A stretch of DNA of 59,384 nt. It comes from a virus. This document shows positions 1-9,894 of the stretch, piece after piece. The notes beneath the pieces are model-generated. The model was not told the DNA's origin. It saw nothing but the letters and a program-made list of their open reading frames with translations, and searched no databases. Positions within the stretch are counted from its first letter, which is position 1; each line of letters starts with the position of its first letter. The stretch spans positions 1 to 59,384 of IMG/VR virus record IMGVR_UViG_3300042485_000753; one strand, given 5' to 3'. The translations under genes and the position numbers were made by a program.

Positions 1-348
1 GTGCTGTAAGCAGTTATATATCCAAACTTCGTCCCAATCTGTTTCGTCAATTTCTTCCCCCGAAACAACATTAACACTTATGTTATGGATACTGTATCTT
101 TCTTTAGTCCAATTTGGATAATCTATAGGGTCACATACTTTTCCCTCTACTAGGTTATTGCATTTTAATAACATTGATACTGGTCCGCCCCCGATATCCA
201 GTATACGTTTTTTTCCTGCGTCAAATGAATATCCTGCAATGTGTATTCCCATAAATTTTGCGTATACATAATGCTTTTGCTCTTCATCAAAAGTATTAGC
301 GCAATTGCCCCAATAATCTATTTCAAATTCGTGATCGGTGTGTGACAT
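1..348 (-). CDS. SAM-dependent methyltransferase, partial (runs off left edge)
   Basis: The first 116 codons of a gene that continues beyond position 1. A glycine-rich SAM-binding motif (ILDIGGGPVSMLL, about residues 44-56) is followed by an acidic residue after the next strand (VCDPIDYP), as in class I Rossmann methyltransferases. Its ATG lies 2 bases beyond the stop of the upstream glycosyltransferase, so the two are probably co-transcribed. The neighbourhood of fibres and a glycosyltransferase suggests a sugar or surface substrate, but that is inference; the substrate is unknown. Confidence 0.75.
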   Translation of the reverse strand, partial: MSHTDHEFEIDYWGNCANTFDEEQKHYVYAKFMGIHIAGYSFDAGKKRILDIGGGPVSMLLKCNNLVEGKVCDPIDYPNWTKERYSIHNISVNVVSGEEIDETDWDEVWIYNCLQH

Positions 349-350
349 AA

Positions 351-1484
351 TTAATTTCCTGTAGGAATATCTTTTTTAAACCAGTTTAAGTTATCTCTTT
401 CATGTCTTTGATACCATCCTTTATCAGTATGTACATCTAACACATTTTGAAAATATTCTTCATACATGGGTGCTACTTTATCAAGTGTAAAATTCTCAGC
501 CCATTGTCTGCAATTCTTTGGATTGATCAAGTGTATGTTTTCTGTAGCATGAACAAACTGATCAAATGTGCGACAACGATACCCTGTTAATCCGTGTATG
601 TTGTTTTCAGTAAACGAACCCCAGTCTGTTGTGATAGTAGGTGTACCTGAAAGCAGCATTTCTATCTGTACCCCGCCAAACGGTTCTACATACATTGATG
701 GTACAAATGCGCCTTTAGCACCAGCCATTAGTTTTTTTCTTTTCTCGGTATCTGCGTATCCTACAAATTCTACATGGGGAGGAAACTTTGTATTATCGGG
801 ATTTTGTCCTGCGATAACAAGTTTCTGATTAGCTGCGGCAGTAGCTTGAATAGCAATATTAATACCTTTACCAGAATATACTCTACCTAGAAACAAGAAA
901 TAGTCTTCTTTCTTTTCTTGAAAAGTAAAATCATCGGGATCAAAGTAGTTTGGAATTACACAATCATACCAGTCTTGTTTACAAGTGCCCACATTGTCTA
1001 ATCCGCAGTAAGCGTGATAGATAGCATAGCTTTCAAATACTTTCCAACGAGCCCAATGTCCACCGGCATAACCAATTCCCGGCTCTACTGTGATCAAGTC
1101 AGGATGTGCGTCACACACTGGTCTTACACCTGATCCCCAAAATGGTAAGATAAAGTCATGTTTTTGTTTTCTTTTACCAACTTCTATGATTGCGTTCTTA
1201 TAAAAAGTTTGATACGCATGATCTCCGGTATTAAACTTGAAAAAGTTATTACGCCAATCATAATTACCATATGCTATTTCTAAGTCTTTGTTAGTAATAA
1301 CGGTAACATGTTCATCACATATAAGATCAGAATCTTCGTGACCATAATGAATAATTGTATGTCCTCTGGCTTTCATCATTTTGCCAAACTTAACAACTTT
1401 TTGCGTATATGCGCAAGCAGAGTATTCTTTGCTTGATACGGTGTGCGGTAAACCTAATATGTGAAATGTAAATTTTTGAGTCAT
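351..1484 (-). CDS. Glycosyltransferase, GT-B fold (GT4-like)
   Basis: 377 residues. The C-terminal half has the GT4 nucleotide-sugar domain: [19 protein letters not shown], then KLVIAGQ, and an acidic segment [19 protein letters not shown] matching the E-x7-E donor-binding region. The N-terminal half is the acceptor domain. It sits directly after the tail-fibre operon, so modification of a virion or host-surface glycan is plausible. Its ATG follows a terminator hairpin whose loop contains a perfect TATAAATA box, so it may have its own late promoter. Confidence 0.85.
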   Translation of the reverse strand: MTQKFTFHILGLPHTVSSKEYSACAYTQKVVKFGKMMKARGHTIIHYGHEDSDLICDEHVTVITNKDLEIAYGNYDWRNNFFKFNTGDHAYQTFYKNAIIEVGKRKQKHDFILPFWGSGVRPVCDAHPDLITVEPGIGYAGGHWARWKVFESYAIYHAYCGLDNVGTCKQDWYDCVIPNYFDPDDFTFQEKKEDYFLFLGRVYSGKGINIAIQATAAANQKLVIAGQNPDNTKFPPHVEFVGYADTEKRKKLMAGAKGAFVPSMYVEPFGGVQIEMLLSGTPTITTDWGSFTENNIHGLTGYRCRTFDQFVHATENIHLINPKNCRQWAENFTLDKVAPMYEEYFQNVLDVHTDKGWYQRHERDNLNWFKKDIPTGN

Positions 1485-1488
1485 TAAA

Positions 1489-1525
1489 AAACCTGCTATA
1501 AAGTAATAATATTTATAGCAGGTTT
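1489..1525 (-). terminator. Rho-independent terminator with embedded late box
   Basis: A perfect 14-bp stem (1489-1502 with 1512-1525) encloses a 9-base loop and is followed on the minus strand by six T. It ends the fibre region transcript. The 3' arm and T-run end only a few bases before the ATG of the glycosyltransferase. Confidence 0.85.
1510..1517 (-). promoter_or_regulatory. Late-promoter-like box TATAAATA
   Basis: Exact match to the T4 late promoter consensus, inside the loop and arm of the terminator. With T4 geometry transcription would begin near 1504, giving the glycosyltransferase a leader of about 20 bases. Confidence 0.55.
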
Positions 1526-1561
1526 AGTATGTATTATAATTTTACGGGCTTTTATGGATTG

Positions 1562-1810
1562 TTAACCTATACGCCAGTTAGTACCATCACACCAAACACA
1601 TACAGTATTTGAACCGCTGTTACCTACAATTGCACCAAAGTTTCCTACCGGTGCTAAGTTAGCGTCACTGACAAATGCTCTAAATCCTGCTACTGCAAAT
1701 TGACCGGATGGTAATGTATCCACTGTTAGCACAGGACTTTGAGTAACGCCGACTTCAGTAAACAAATAGTTTTTAGCATTGGTTGTTAATTTAATACCAT
1801 TTACTGAGGT
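1562..1810 (-). pseudogene. Vestigial tail-fibre tip (C-terminal fragment)
   Basis: An 82-codon open frame with no ATG and no ribosome site, preceded in frame by TGA. Its product resembles the last ~85 residues of the fibre at 7109-8596: both contain a GVEL/GIKL segment, then RAF(I/V)(T/S)D(G/A)NL, GNFGA, and end TNWRIG. At DNA level both 3' ends share 17 identical bases (CCTATACGCCAGTTAGT on plus). It lies beyond the stop and terminator of the 1733-residue fibre, so it is probably an old fibre end left after tip replacement. It could instead be the untranslated tail of a frameshifted gene. Confidence 0.65.
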
Positions 1811-1856
1811 TCAGACCTTGCTTGAAGAAGTAGATTCACTTCCGAAAGAGTAATTA

Positions 1857-1880
1857 GAAAGCCCCCGAAAGGGGGCTTTC
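1857..1880 (-). terminator. Terminator after the long tail fibre
   Basis: A perfect 10-bp stem GAAAGCCCCC/GGGGGCTTTC with a TTTC loop lies directly downstream of the fibre stop at 1892. The following T-tract is short. Confidence 0.75.
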
Positions 1881-1891
1881 TTGTATTATGA

Positions 1892-4800
1892 TTATGCGTT
1901 TGGTGCCTTGATAACCATAAATCTTATAGTGATTGTCTCATCACTAGTTGTAAAACCACTGATGTTTACAATGTTTAAAAAGAATCCAGGGTTGAATCCA
2001 CCGATAACAGCAGGGTTTGCAATACAGTTATATGTTCCTTGGTTAGGACTAACTATTTGTGCTAATACAATATCATTATTAGGATCCACTGAACTATTTG
2101 TGACAGAGAATGTATCAATTTCGGTTGCCACCATAGCAGCACTAGTTGTTATAATAGTTCCTGCTATAGCATTGATAGTTACCCCGGTGCCTCTATTTGT
2201 AGCTTGAGTAACAGTTGAACCTGATGCATAACCAATCTTACCTGTTGAAGTCAATGTACCAGTAACATTAGCACCGGTGCCAGTGACTGTCATAGTTGTA
2301 TTACCAACTGCGTTTATAATAACATTACCGTTTGCTGTTGCGATAGAAACATTACTGTTACCGTTAGCGATGATAGATGATGATGGAATAGCAGCGAATG
2401 CACCGTCGCCTAACAGTACCTGACTTGTGTTTCCATTCAAGTTGATAGTGGCGATATTACCAAATGCTGCTGAACCATTAGCAAATTTAATTGCTACTGC
2501 ATTACCCGGTAGCGTCAAGTTACCTGCACTGTCAAACGCCCAAGTATTGAGTGTACCAGTAGCATTAGTTTGAATGGTAGCATTAGTAGCATATGCTGAT
2601 ACGATACTAGTTGCAGCTCCTGCATTAGTCATTGACAACAATTGTGCTGGATTGTTTGTACCATTATCAACTGCTGCAACACCGATAGAAGCATTTGCTA
2701 CTGTCTTGATGAATCCGCCCGATGACCCTGGGATAATCAAGTTACCAGTACTATCAAACGTCCACAAGTTTGAATTAGCATTTACAGTAACATTTGAGTT
2801 ACCGTTAGTAAATTGTAGTGCGCTTACACTAGAGAAGCCACTAAGTGTAGGAGCAGGACTTGCACCACTGCCTACAATAGAGCCGGGTACAATCAGATTA
2901 CCAATCAAACTACCAACTGTTGGTAATGTTAGGTTGCCATCGGTACCAAATGTCCAATCAGTTGGTAAAGTATTATTATTGGCTTGATTTGCTGAAATAT
3001 TATATTTGGTTATTACAAATGTGCCAGTACCACCATCTACTCCGATAACATCACCGTTGGTATAACCTGTTCCAGGATTGCTTACACTAACACTAACCAA
3101 CTGACCACTTATACCATATCCAAAGTTGACAGTCATTCCTGTACCAGTACCACCTGTTGTCGTAGTTGGTAATGGAGTACCACTAGTATATCCACTACCT
3201 GCATTTTGTATAGTGCAGATATTGTATTCAACTTGTGCTGTTAATGTTAGGTCGTCTGTCCACGGTGCAATAATAGTAGCAATATCGGGTAATGTTAATG
3301 TACCGTCTGCTCCAAATGTCCATTGATTTGTTCCGGTGTTTAGCGATATTGCGCCAGGAGCAGTTGGACCAGCACCACTATATATTGCGACATTGCCACC
3401 TATATATGGTCCTGTAGCATTTCCGCCTCTTAGTGTAAGGTCTCCACCTACTTCTCCCCAACTCTGATTACCTATATTGGAACCTGCATCACCGGCAGTG
3501 ATTGTTAGGTCACCGCCTGCTCCGGAATTCCAACCAGTTGCAGCAACGCCGCCTGTACCAGCAGTGAGTGTTAACGGAGCCCCGGCTGTACCGGTTGTAA
3601 AGCCAAGGACAGCATTGGCGCCGTTAGGAGTTACAAGACTGCCCGGTACTGTTAGAGTACCATTTACACCAAAGGCCCATGTATTAGCATTGGCTGTGAT
3701 ATTAACACTAGTATTAGCAGTTTCACTTATTTGGCTACCTTGAGGCAATGTCAATGCACCGGCTTCATTAAATGTCCAAATCTTTGCATTCGCACTATCA
3801 CCTGAATTGGCTTGTGCGGTTAAGACCACCTTGGCAAGATCGTCTCCGCCGAGTCGGGTAACAGCGACAGCCGCATACTGAGATGCCGCATTAGGATTTA
3901 CAGTCCAGGCTAGTGCCGCAGAACCACTATTACCTTGTCCTTGAACGCTGAATAACTTTCCACTGTCAGCAATGATCTTAGGATACTGAACGTTTCCGTT
4001 ATAATCAATTGATACACCAATAGGTAATGTTAAACTACCGTCTGTGCCAAAGTCCCATAGATTAGGTCCAGCGTTACCACCATTTTGTCCTACTGCTATT
4101 CTAACAATCTTTGATCCTGAAGTAGGATTAGCATATACTGCCGCTATATTACTAGTGCCGACGTTGCCAATATCTTCTACCCAAAGACTTGATACACCAC
4201 CGTTACTACTACTTGATACTGATAGTAATGGTACATCATTATTTGATTGTAGTAATGCAACATTTGATCCAAATACATTTGTAAGACCATTGATTACTAG
4301 ATTACCTGGTAGTGTTAAGTTACCAGTTGTGTCAAATGTCCAACTGTATTCAGTATTGCCGCCTGAGTTAGCCCAAATCTGAAGATTTGCTGTTGAACTA
4401 ATTTCACCATCATCAGGATAAATCTTAATTGCGTCCCCATTGAAACCAGTGAATATAGTAGTAAGAGCCGAAATACCAAGATTAGCAGGACCTGCTAAAT
4501 TTGCATCAATTGCACTAATGCTAGGATTTGCACCACCGACAATAGTTAAGATAGGATCAGCAGTATTAGGATCAGTATCACGCGGGAATGCTAGAATACC
4601 AGTAGTATCAAATGTCCAAGTGTTACCGCCGCTGTGAACGAATAAGTTAGGAGCGGCACCGTTATAGTAACCTACTTCAAAACTTGAATCTTCGCCACCT
4701 AAGAAGATATTAGCATCTGGTTCGTCAATATTTGCACCTGGTGCTCGTAAGTGAATATGACTTGGACCAGTTGGGTCAATAACTAATGATTGTGAGGTAT

Positions 4801-7093
4801 AATTTTGATCCGGTGTAAAGACCATTGTGCTGACATTTGCATTATTTGGATCCAAAGAACTGTTAGCGATACTTTGAATCACACTGTTGCCACCTGCTAA
4901 TATTAAATTACCAGTTGTGTCAAATGTCCACATAGCAGTATTGCTATTACCATCATTACTGTTGATGACAACATTACCTGTATTTGCTAACTTAACATAG
5001 AAGTTATCACTACCTAAGAACAACTCGGTTGTATACAAGTTTCCACTTGTCATATGTATATGGTCACCGTCATTCGCAGTTGGATATATTAATAACTGTT
5101 GATTGGCAGTAGTTCCACCTATTGGTTTTAAAGCAATAGCACTACCACTAAGTGCTTGGTCTGGAATGTTGGTTTCATGAACAATACTGCCTAATGGTAA
5201 TGTTAAGTTGCCAGTAGTATCAAATGTCCAAGTATGTGTGCCATTGGCATCACCGGCTTGTATAGACACATTACCATCAACATTGACAGCGACATTAGCA
5301 AAGTCATCAGTACCGAGAATAACAGTTTCACCGTTGCCGGCAATGTGAATGTCTGGACCTGCGGTTAAAAAGATATCTAAATATGCACCAGCATTAGCCG
5401 AATCAGGTTGTAGTTTTAAGTTTCCTGTGCCAATGACATTAATATTATTGAATGTTACATTACCTGTATTAGCACCACCGCCACCAATTGATACTTGAGT
5501 ACCGTTAGCGTAGTTAACTGCAAAAGTATTACCTGGTAGTGTTAGGTTACCGTCATCCTGAAATTGCCATTGCCAAGCATTGCCGTTGGTATCAGTATAG
5601 ATGTTTACTGCACTAGATGCTTCAAGACTGATAGCACTAGTGCTACCAATATCAATGTTGTTGCCTTCATTACCAATAGTTCCGCTATTAGGTAGTTGAA
5701 TTATTCCATTACCGTCAAATGTCCAGGTGCCGCCGGCTTGAATCACAACACTACCTGCCAATCCGCTAGCATCAGCGGCGCCTGAAGTTAGATAGATAGT
5801 GCCACCAGGATCACCATTACCTGTGCTATCACCGGCTTCTATGTATACATCACCACCGCTATCACCTAGGTCAATATTGCCATTGTTATTACCGGCATCG
5901 CCTGCACGAAGTGTAAGAGAACCGCCGCTTTGTGCAGAGTAATTAGCACCTACGGCATTACCGCCTCGACCGGCCTCTATACGAATGAATCCACCATCAC
6001 CACCAAAATCAAGATTGGCTGCGCCACCACGACCGGCTTCAATGATAACATCACCGCCGCTAGAATCACCATCTTCAGCACTATCACCTGCATAGATATT
6101 AATGTCACCACCTTCACTGGTAGATCCTATATCACGATCACGGGCTTGTAGTGTAATATCGTCGGCTGAATATAGATTGATATCTGCACCGTTACCAGTA
6201 GCACGGTTGTCAAATTCTATTGTATTGGATCCAATAATAATTCCTGGGATGCCAATATTGCCGGTAGCACTGTCAAATGTAAAACCAGAATTAGCACCAA
6301 AATTACCATTGTCATTAAACTGTATTTGTGTATTAGAACCACCAGGTGTACCGTTGCCCCCGCCGGCTACTGCCGCAAATACTCCGTTACCGTACAACAC
6401 ATTAGCATTGCTACCGTTTAGATTTATACTTGCAATGTTTCCCAAAGTACCGATATTGCCGCCAGTTAATTCAATACTATCCATAACAATACTGTTGCCG
6501 TTAGCAGTGATTGTAGCATTACCTAGATATAGTGTATTTCCTGTTAGATATAAATCTCTCCACCTATGTGTAGTATTACCTAGGTCAGATGCGTCATCAG
6601 TTGCAGGTATTAAATCTGTTAATGCTAGTAAATTAGCAGTAGGCCCGGTGGCGCCTGTTACTCCAGTAGCACCTGCGGCGCCTGTTACTCCGGTCGCACC
6701 TGTTACTCCGGTCGCACCTGCCCCGGGAGATGCCCAAGATAATGCTCCGCTGCCGTTAGTAGATAAAACATAACCTGCTGTTCCGCCGGTGATAGTAACA
6801 TTACTAACAGGTCCTAAATTTGATAATCCACTTACTGTAAGATTTGCTAGTGTTCCTACTGATGTAATAGCAGGTTGCGCAGCATTACTTACTGTCTGTG
6901 CATTGATAGCTTGGGCAGCAGCAGCAAAATAAGAGCCGCCTGCTCCACTCAAAATCAAGTTACCTAGTATTTGTAAGTTTGCTTTTTCTGTTGTAGGTGT
7001 ACCTGTCATGTTTACTACTGGTACTAATGTAGTATAAGCTATTGAGTTTCCTATATTGTTAAGTGCTGTTATTTTAATACTTGATATGCTCAT
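1892..7093 (-). CDS. Long repetitive tail fibre
   Basis: 1733 residues. An N-terminal ~120-residue region is followed by a collagen-like GATGVTGATG stretch (about residues 127-150), then a body of about 13 diverged copies of the pattern W-x-F-x3-G-x-L-x2-P (for example WTFDTTGNLTLPG) separated by 60-110 residue spacers rich in G, N and T. The C-terminal ~120 residues (from about STGKIGYASGSTVTQATNR) look like a trimeric fibre tip. Likely a host-recognition fibre or part of the tail-fibre complex. Short Shine-Dalgarno ACAGGA precedes the ATG, and it is probably co-transcribed with the fibre gene just upstream. Composition is extremely poor in K, C and H. Confidence 0.85.
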   Translation of the reverse strand: MSISSIKITALNNIGNSIAYTTLVPVVNMTGTPTTEKANLQILGNLILSGAGGSYFAAAAQAINAQTVSNAAQPAITSVGTLANLTVSGLSNLGPVSNVTITGGTAGYVLSTNGSGALSWASPGAGATGVTGATGVTGAAGATGVTGATGPTANLLALTDLIPATDDASDLGNTTHRWRDLYLTGNTLYLGNATITANGNSIVMDSIELTGGNIGTLGNIASINLNGSNANVLYGNGVFAAVAGGGNGTPGGSNTQIQFNDNGNFGANSGFTFDSATGNIGIPGIIIGSNTIEFDNRATGNGADINLYSADDITLQARDRDIGSTSEGGDINIYAGDSAEDGDSSGGDVIIEAGRGGAANLDFGGDGGFIRIEAGRGGNAVGANYSAQSGGSLTLRAGDAGNNNGNIDLGDSGGDVYIEAGDSTGNGDPGGTIYLTSGAADASGLAGSVVIQAGGTWTFDGNGIIQLPNSGTIGNEGNNIDIGSTSAISLEASSAVNIYTDTNGNAWQWQFQDDGNLTLPGNTFAVNYANGTQVSIGGGGANTGNVTFNNINVIGTGNLKLQPDSANAGAYLDIFLTAGPDIHIAGNGETVILGTDDFANVAVNVDGNVSIQAGDANGTHTWTFDTTGNLTLPLGSIVHETNIPDQALSGSAIALKPIGGTTANQQLLIYPTANDGDHIHMTSGNLYTTELFLGSDNFYVKLANTGNVVINSNDGNSNTAMWTFDTTGNLILAGGNSVIQSIANSSLDPNNANVSTMVFTPDQNYTSQSLVIDPTGPSHIHLRAPGANIDEPDANIFLGGEDSSFEVGYYNGAAPNLFVHSGGNTWTFDTTGILAFPRDTDPNTADPILTIVGGANPSISAIDANLAGPANLGISALTTIFTGFNGDAIKIYPDDGEISSTANLQIWANSGGNTEYSWTFDTTGNLTLPGNLVINGLTNVFGSNVALLQSNNDVPLLSVSSSSNGGVSSLWVEDIGNVGTSNIAAVYANPTSGSKIVRIAVGQNGGNAGPNLWDFGTDGSLTLPIGVSIDYNGNVQYPKIIADSGKLFSVQGQGNSGSAALAWTVNPNAASQYAAVAVTRLGGDDLAKVVLTAQANSGDSANAKIWTFNEAGALTLPQGSQISETANTSVNITANANTWAFGVNGTLTVPGSLVTPNGANAVLGFTTGTAGAPLTLTAGTGGVAATGWNSGAGGDLTITAGDAGSNIGNQSWGEVGGDLTLRGGNATGPYIGGNVAIYSGAGPTAPGAISLNTGTNQWTFGADGTLTLPDIATIIAPWTDDLTLTAQVEYNICTIQNAGSGYTSGTPLPTTTTGGTGTGMTVNFGYGISGQLVSVSVSNPGTGYTNGDVIGVDGGTGTFVITKYNISANQANNNTLPTDWTFGTDGNLTLPTVGSLIGNLIVPGSIVGSGASPAPTLSGFSSVSALQFTNGNSNVTVNANSNLWTFDSTGNLIIPGSSGGFIKTVANASIGVAAVDNGTNNPAQLLSMTNAGAATSIVSAYATNATIQTNATGTLNTWAFDSAGNLTLPGNAVAIKFANGSAAFGNIATINLNGNTSQVLLGDGAFAAIPSSSIIANGNSNVSIATANGNVIINAVGNTTMTVTGTGANVTGTLTSTGKIGYASGSTVTQATNRGTGVTINAIAGTIITTSAAMVATEIDTFSVTNSSVDPNNDIVLAQIVSPNQGTYNCIANPAVIGGFNPGFFLNIVNISGFTTSDETITIRFMVIKAPNA

Positions 7094-7108
7094 TTTATTT
7101 TCCTGTTT

Positions 7109-8596
7109 TTATCCTATACGCCAGTTAGTGCTATCACTATATACCGGAACATTGTTAGCCCCGCCTCCGGAAACCATGGCTCCGAAATTTCCTGCTGCTA
7201 CTAAATTACCATCTGTAATAAATGCTCTACTACCTGCTCCTGCAGTAGATGCTGAAGGCAAAGCAGAGTACAATGCTGCGGTAGATTTTACCACCATTCC
7301 AACTGTAACGTTTGCATTTATACTTACAGCATTGGCGGTGTTAGCAATTAATTCAACACCATTATTAAAACGAATATCTGCTTGTTTAAATGGAACATCC
7401 AGTCCAACTAGTCCTAGATTGATCCATTGTAAGTCAAGACCATAATCAAATCCTGAACCACCTGTGCTATTTTTCATGCTTACGCCATAAGCAGCAGTAG
7501 CAGTTGTTAAACCACCGTCACCATCTAAATAAGCAACAACCGCAGCGTCCGCAGTAGTTGTTTGATCGCCCACAACACCAAGCACCCCGGCTTTTATAAA
7601 ATTACTTGCGTTTGTTCCAGTAATTAAGTATTGTCCAGTAACACCGGTTAAATAGTTGCTATTACCAGTTAAGTTAGAACCCGTAATACGACCACGTAAA
7701 CCCTGTGCGCTTGCTGGACTATTAGGATCACTGCTTCCAAAAGCAGAACTAACAGTAAGGATTGAACTAGCACCTACAGTAGCACCTGCACCTACTGCAT
7801 TAGCAGTTCTCGTGATAGATACACTATTAGCAGCAATGTTGCTAGTTACTATATTACCAGAGAAAGTAACATTGTTTGGTAAGTTAACAGAAATAGTTCC
7901 CGCTGAAGTTACCGGGCTGCTGGCAACTACTAATTGAGAACTTGATATACCTACTGAAGTAACTGCACCTGAACTTGCAGCCGATACAGTAATATTGCCA
8001 GTACTACCGCTTAATGTTATTCCGGATCCGGCTGATAATCTTGTAACACCCGTATTCGTAACTGTAATGTTACCATTAGAAGTAATAGGGCCGCCGCTTA
8101 TTTGAATTCCTGCTCCTGGTATGAAGCCTACGCTAGTAACAGTACCTGCAATAACATTAGTAGACGCACTTGTTATTCTTCCTGTTGCATCTACTGTTAT
8201 TGTGGGATTAGTATATTGAGCAGCAGCTACTCCTGAACTTGCTAAGTTTAAAGTAACATTTCCAAAGTATCCGGTGCCTGTTAAACCAGTACCGGCGATT
8301 ACTCCAGTGATCGTACCATTACCACCCCCATTGCCACCTAACGAGTCAATTATGATTGCTCCGTTAGAGTTAGTAAGTATAATGTTATTACCTGCTACTA
8401 AGTTAGCAGATACAGTAATAGCGTTAGCTACGTTGCTTATTGCTATACCGTTACCTGCTAAAGGCGTAGGGCTAGCGTTAGCAAATAAATTAGTAAAATT
8501 GTCTTTAGTTTTATTGAAGGCAGCGTATAGTGAATCACTGCCTGTAGATTCATTAGGGAGCCCTATATTGATTTGTTGTAAACCTTGTATAGCCAT
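7109..8596 (-). CDS. Tail fibre protein with TNWRIG tip
   Basis: 495 residues, low-complexity and rich in G, N, S, T and V. The N-terminus (MAIQGLQQINIGLPNESTGSD) is typical of proteins attached to a baseplate or neck. The central region holds repeated beta-rich motifs (GAGIQISGG, GSGITLSGS), and the C-terminal ~90 residues form a tip also found as a fragment at 1562-1810. A late-promoter-like box lies at 8618-8624 with an AGGAC ribosome site. First gene of the fibre operon. Confidence 0.8.
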   Translation of the reverse strand: MAIQGLQQINIGLPNESTGSDSLYAAFNKTKDNFTNLFANASPTPLAGNGIAISNVANAITVSANLVAGNNIILTNSNGAIIIDSLGGNGGGNGTITGVIAGTGLTGTGYFGNVTLNLASSGVAAAQYTNPTITVDATGRITSASTNVIAGTVTSVGFIPGAGIQISGGPITSNGNITVTNTGVTRLSAGSGITLSGSTGNITVSAASSGAVTSVGISSSQLVVASSPVTSAGTISVNLPNNVTFSGNIVTSNIAANSVSITRTANAVGAGATVGASSILTVSSAFGSSDPNSPASAQGLRGRITGSNLTGNSNYLTGVTGQYLITGTNASNFIKAGVLGVVGDQTTTADAAVVAYLDGDGGLTTATAAYGVSMKNSTGGSGFDYGLDLQWINLGLVGLDVPFKQADIRFNNGVELIANTANAVSINANVTVGMVVKSTAALYSALPSASTAGAGSRAFITDGNLVAAGNFGAMVSGGGANNVPVYSDSTNWRIG

Positions 8597-8617
8597 TTAT
8601 ATTAGTCCTGTATGATG

Positions 8618-8624
8618 TATTTAT
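8618..8624 (-). promoter_or_regulatory. Late-promoter-like box ATAAATA
   Basis: TGATAAATAC, followed after about 16 bases of leader (with AGGAC) by the ATG of the 495-residue fibre gene. Confidence 0.6.
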
Positions 8625-8650
8625 CATACCTAAATAAAATAGGACACTTG

Positions 8651-9496
8651 TTACATCACAAAGATTTTACCAACAGAACTAGATAGTACATCATCAAACA
8701 TGTACTCCATGTCTCTACCTAATATTTCTGCTGCTTCTCTAGCGTCTTCGTTGTTTTTATATTCAGGTTTCATGTTTAAGTATTGTGAAGGATTGCCCCA
8801 TACTTTTCTGCCATAACCTAGATTACCAGGTAATGGTTTAAAAGTTACTTTACCGGTGCCTAAGTATTGAGCAAATATTTCATATAAGAATTCATACGGT
8901 CTTTTTATTTCATTGTTTCTACTACTACGCTGAGTACCGATAGCATTGAACAGAGCATTGTATTCTGGAGTTAAGTCTGATTTCATAGAACCAGATCCAC
9001 CGTATGCTCTGCCTTTATTATAGTATTCATACAGCATAGAGTTAACTTGATTAAAGAAATGTTTTTCTGCTTCTTTCCAAGTACTCCATCCTGTATTTTT
9101 ACGAACACCCGCTTGAATAGCATGACCAAATCTGTGAGCCATGATCCATGGGGTCATTGGCACTTTAGCATCACCTGCATTTCCTACGAAAACTACAGTG
9201 ATAGCATCTTCACTACCTGCGATTATTTTTTGTGCTTGCTCATCGCCAAAGATTTCTTGTAGTTTAGCAGCATCAGCCGGGCCATACTCAGAGTACTTAC
9301 CAGTACCCGATATGTTGCTAAAGAACAGTCTAAAGTCGTAGGGAGTCTTTTCTAAGAATCTTTGTGTCTTTAAGATATTTGTAGGATGAGGCACTAGTTT
9401 CTTATCAGGTCCTTTGAATGGCCCCGGTTTATTAAAGTCGCCCATGGTGTCATAGCTTTGTAATGGTGCTTCCGTAATAAAATCTGTTGCTCTCAC
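8651..9496 (-). CDS. Zincin-like virion protein (HRFGH motif), probable packaged cargo
   Basis: 281 residues. The N-terminus MRATDFITEA matches a T4-like capsid-targeting peptide with an I-T-E cleavage point. Around residue 123 it has PWIMAHRFGHAIQAG, which aligns with the HExxH helix of zinc metallopeptidases but carries R in place of the catalytic E. A later glutamate-rich helix (YEFLYEIFAQYLG) could supply the third ligand. It may therefore bind metal without classic protease activity. Stop and start overlap with the upstream gene (ATGA), so it is co-translated with another tagged protein. Exact role unknown. Confidence 0.55.
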   Translation of the reverse strand: MRATDFITEAPLQSYDTMGDFNKPGPFKGPDKKLVPHPTNILKTQRFLEKTPYDFRLFFSNISGTGKYSEYGPADAAKLQEIFGDEQAQKIIAGSEDAITVVFVGNAGDAKVPMTPWIMAHRFGHAIQAGVRKNTGWSTWKEAEKHFFNQVNSMLYEYYNKGRAYGGSGSMKSDLTPEYNALFNAIGTQRSSRNNEIKRPYEFLYEIFAQYLGTGKVTFKPLPGNLGYGRKVWGNPSQYLNMKPEYKNNEDAREAAEILGRDMEYMFDDVLSSSVGKIFVM

Positions 9497-9894
9497 TTTG
9501 GATATCCTTTAAATCCTTTTACTGGAGATCCTTTATTTGTGTCTAACATTTCGTCACTACCTTGTGAACTTACTGTTTTTATTCCCTTCTTATTAACTTT
9601 TTTCAATGCTTGTTGAATTACTTGTTTAACATCGGGATCAAAGCTACTTATTATTAAATTAGGTCCCCACTTACTTTGAGCGCGAAACTCTGGAGTTTTA
9701 TGCGCATGTACATTATCATTCCCGCTTTCACCTCGCACTGCTGCTACCGCAAGACCAAAACGATAAATGTCATAAAAATTACTATTGTTTATTTCTGGCA
9801 TCATATAAGTATTTGGTAACGATAACGCTGCTACATCTAGCGCATCATGTACATCTGATAACTGTTGTTCTGTTAAAAACTCTTTAGCTCTCAT
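9493..9894 (-). CDS. Conserved phage protein with capsid-targeting-like N-terminus
   Basis: 133 residues, starting MRAKEFLTEQQ (L-T-E cleavage-like point). The middle has YRFGLAVAAVRGE, a pattern I associate with uncharacterised small virion proteins of marine T4-like phages. No catalytic motif is visible. It overlaps its neighbours by 4 bases on both sides, in a run of four coupled genes (8651-10618). Confidence 0.6.
   Translation of the reverse strand: MRAKEFLTEQQLSDVHDALDVAALSLPNTYMMPEINNSNFYDIYRFGLAVAAVRGESGNDNVHAHKTPEFRAQSKWGPNLIISSFDPDVKQVIQQALKKVNKKGIKTVSSQGSDEMLDTNKGSPVKGFKGYPK

Noticed and set aside
1892-7093. CRISPR array (regular repeats in the fibre gene)
   Set aside because: The repeats are coding, diverged and unevenly spaced.
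1892-8596. Long plus-strand open frames opposite the fibre genes
   Set aside because: They are antisense shadows of low-complexity fibre codons, lack ribosome sites and have improbable composition (rich in A, L, P and V).
1562-8596. Diversity-generating retroelement (fibre tip as variable repeat)
   Set aside because: No reverse transcriptase is in the window, and the two tips differ throughout, not mainly at adenines.
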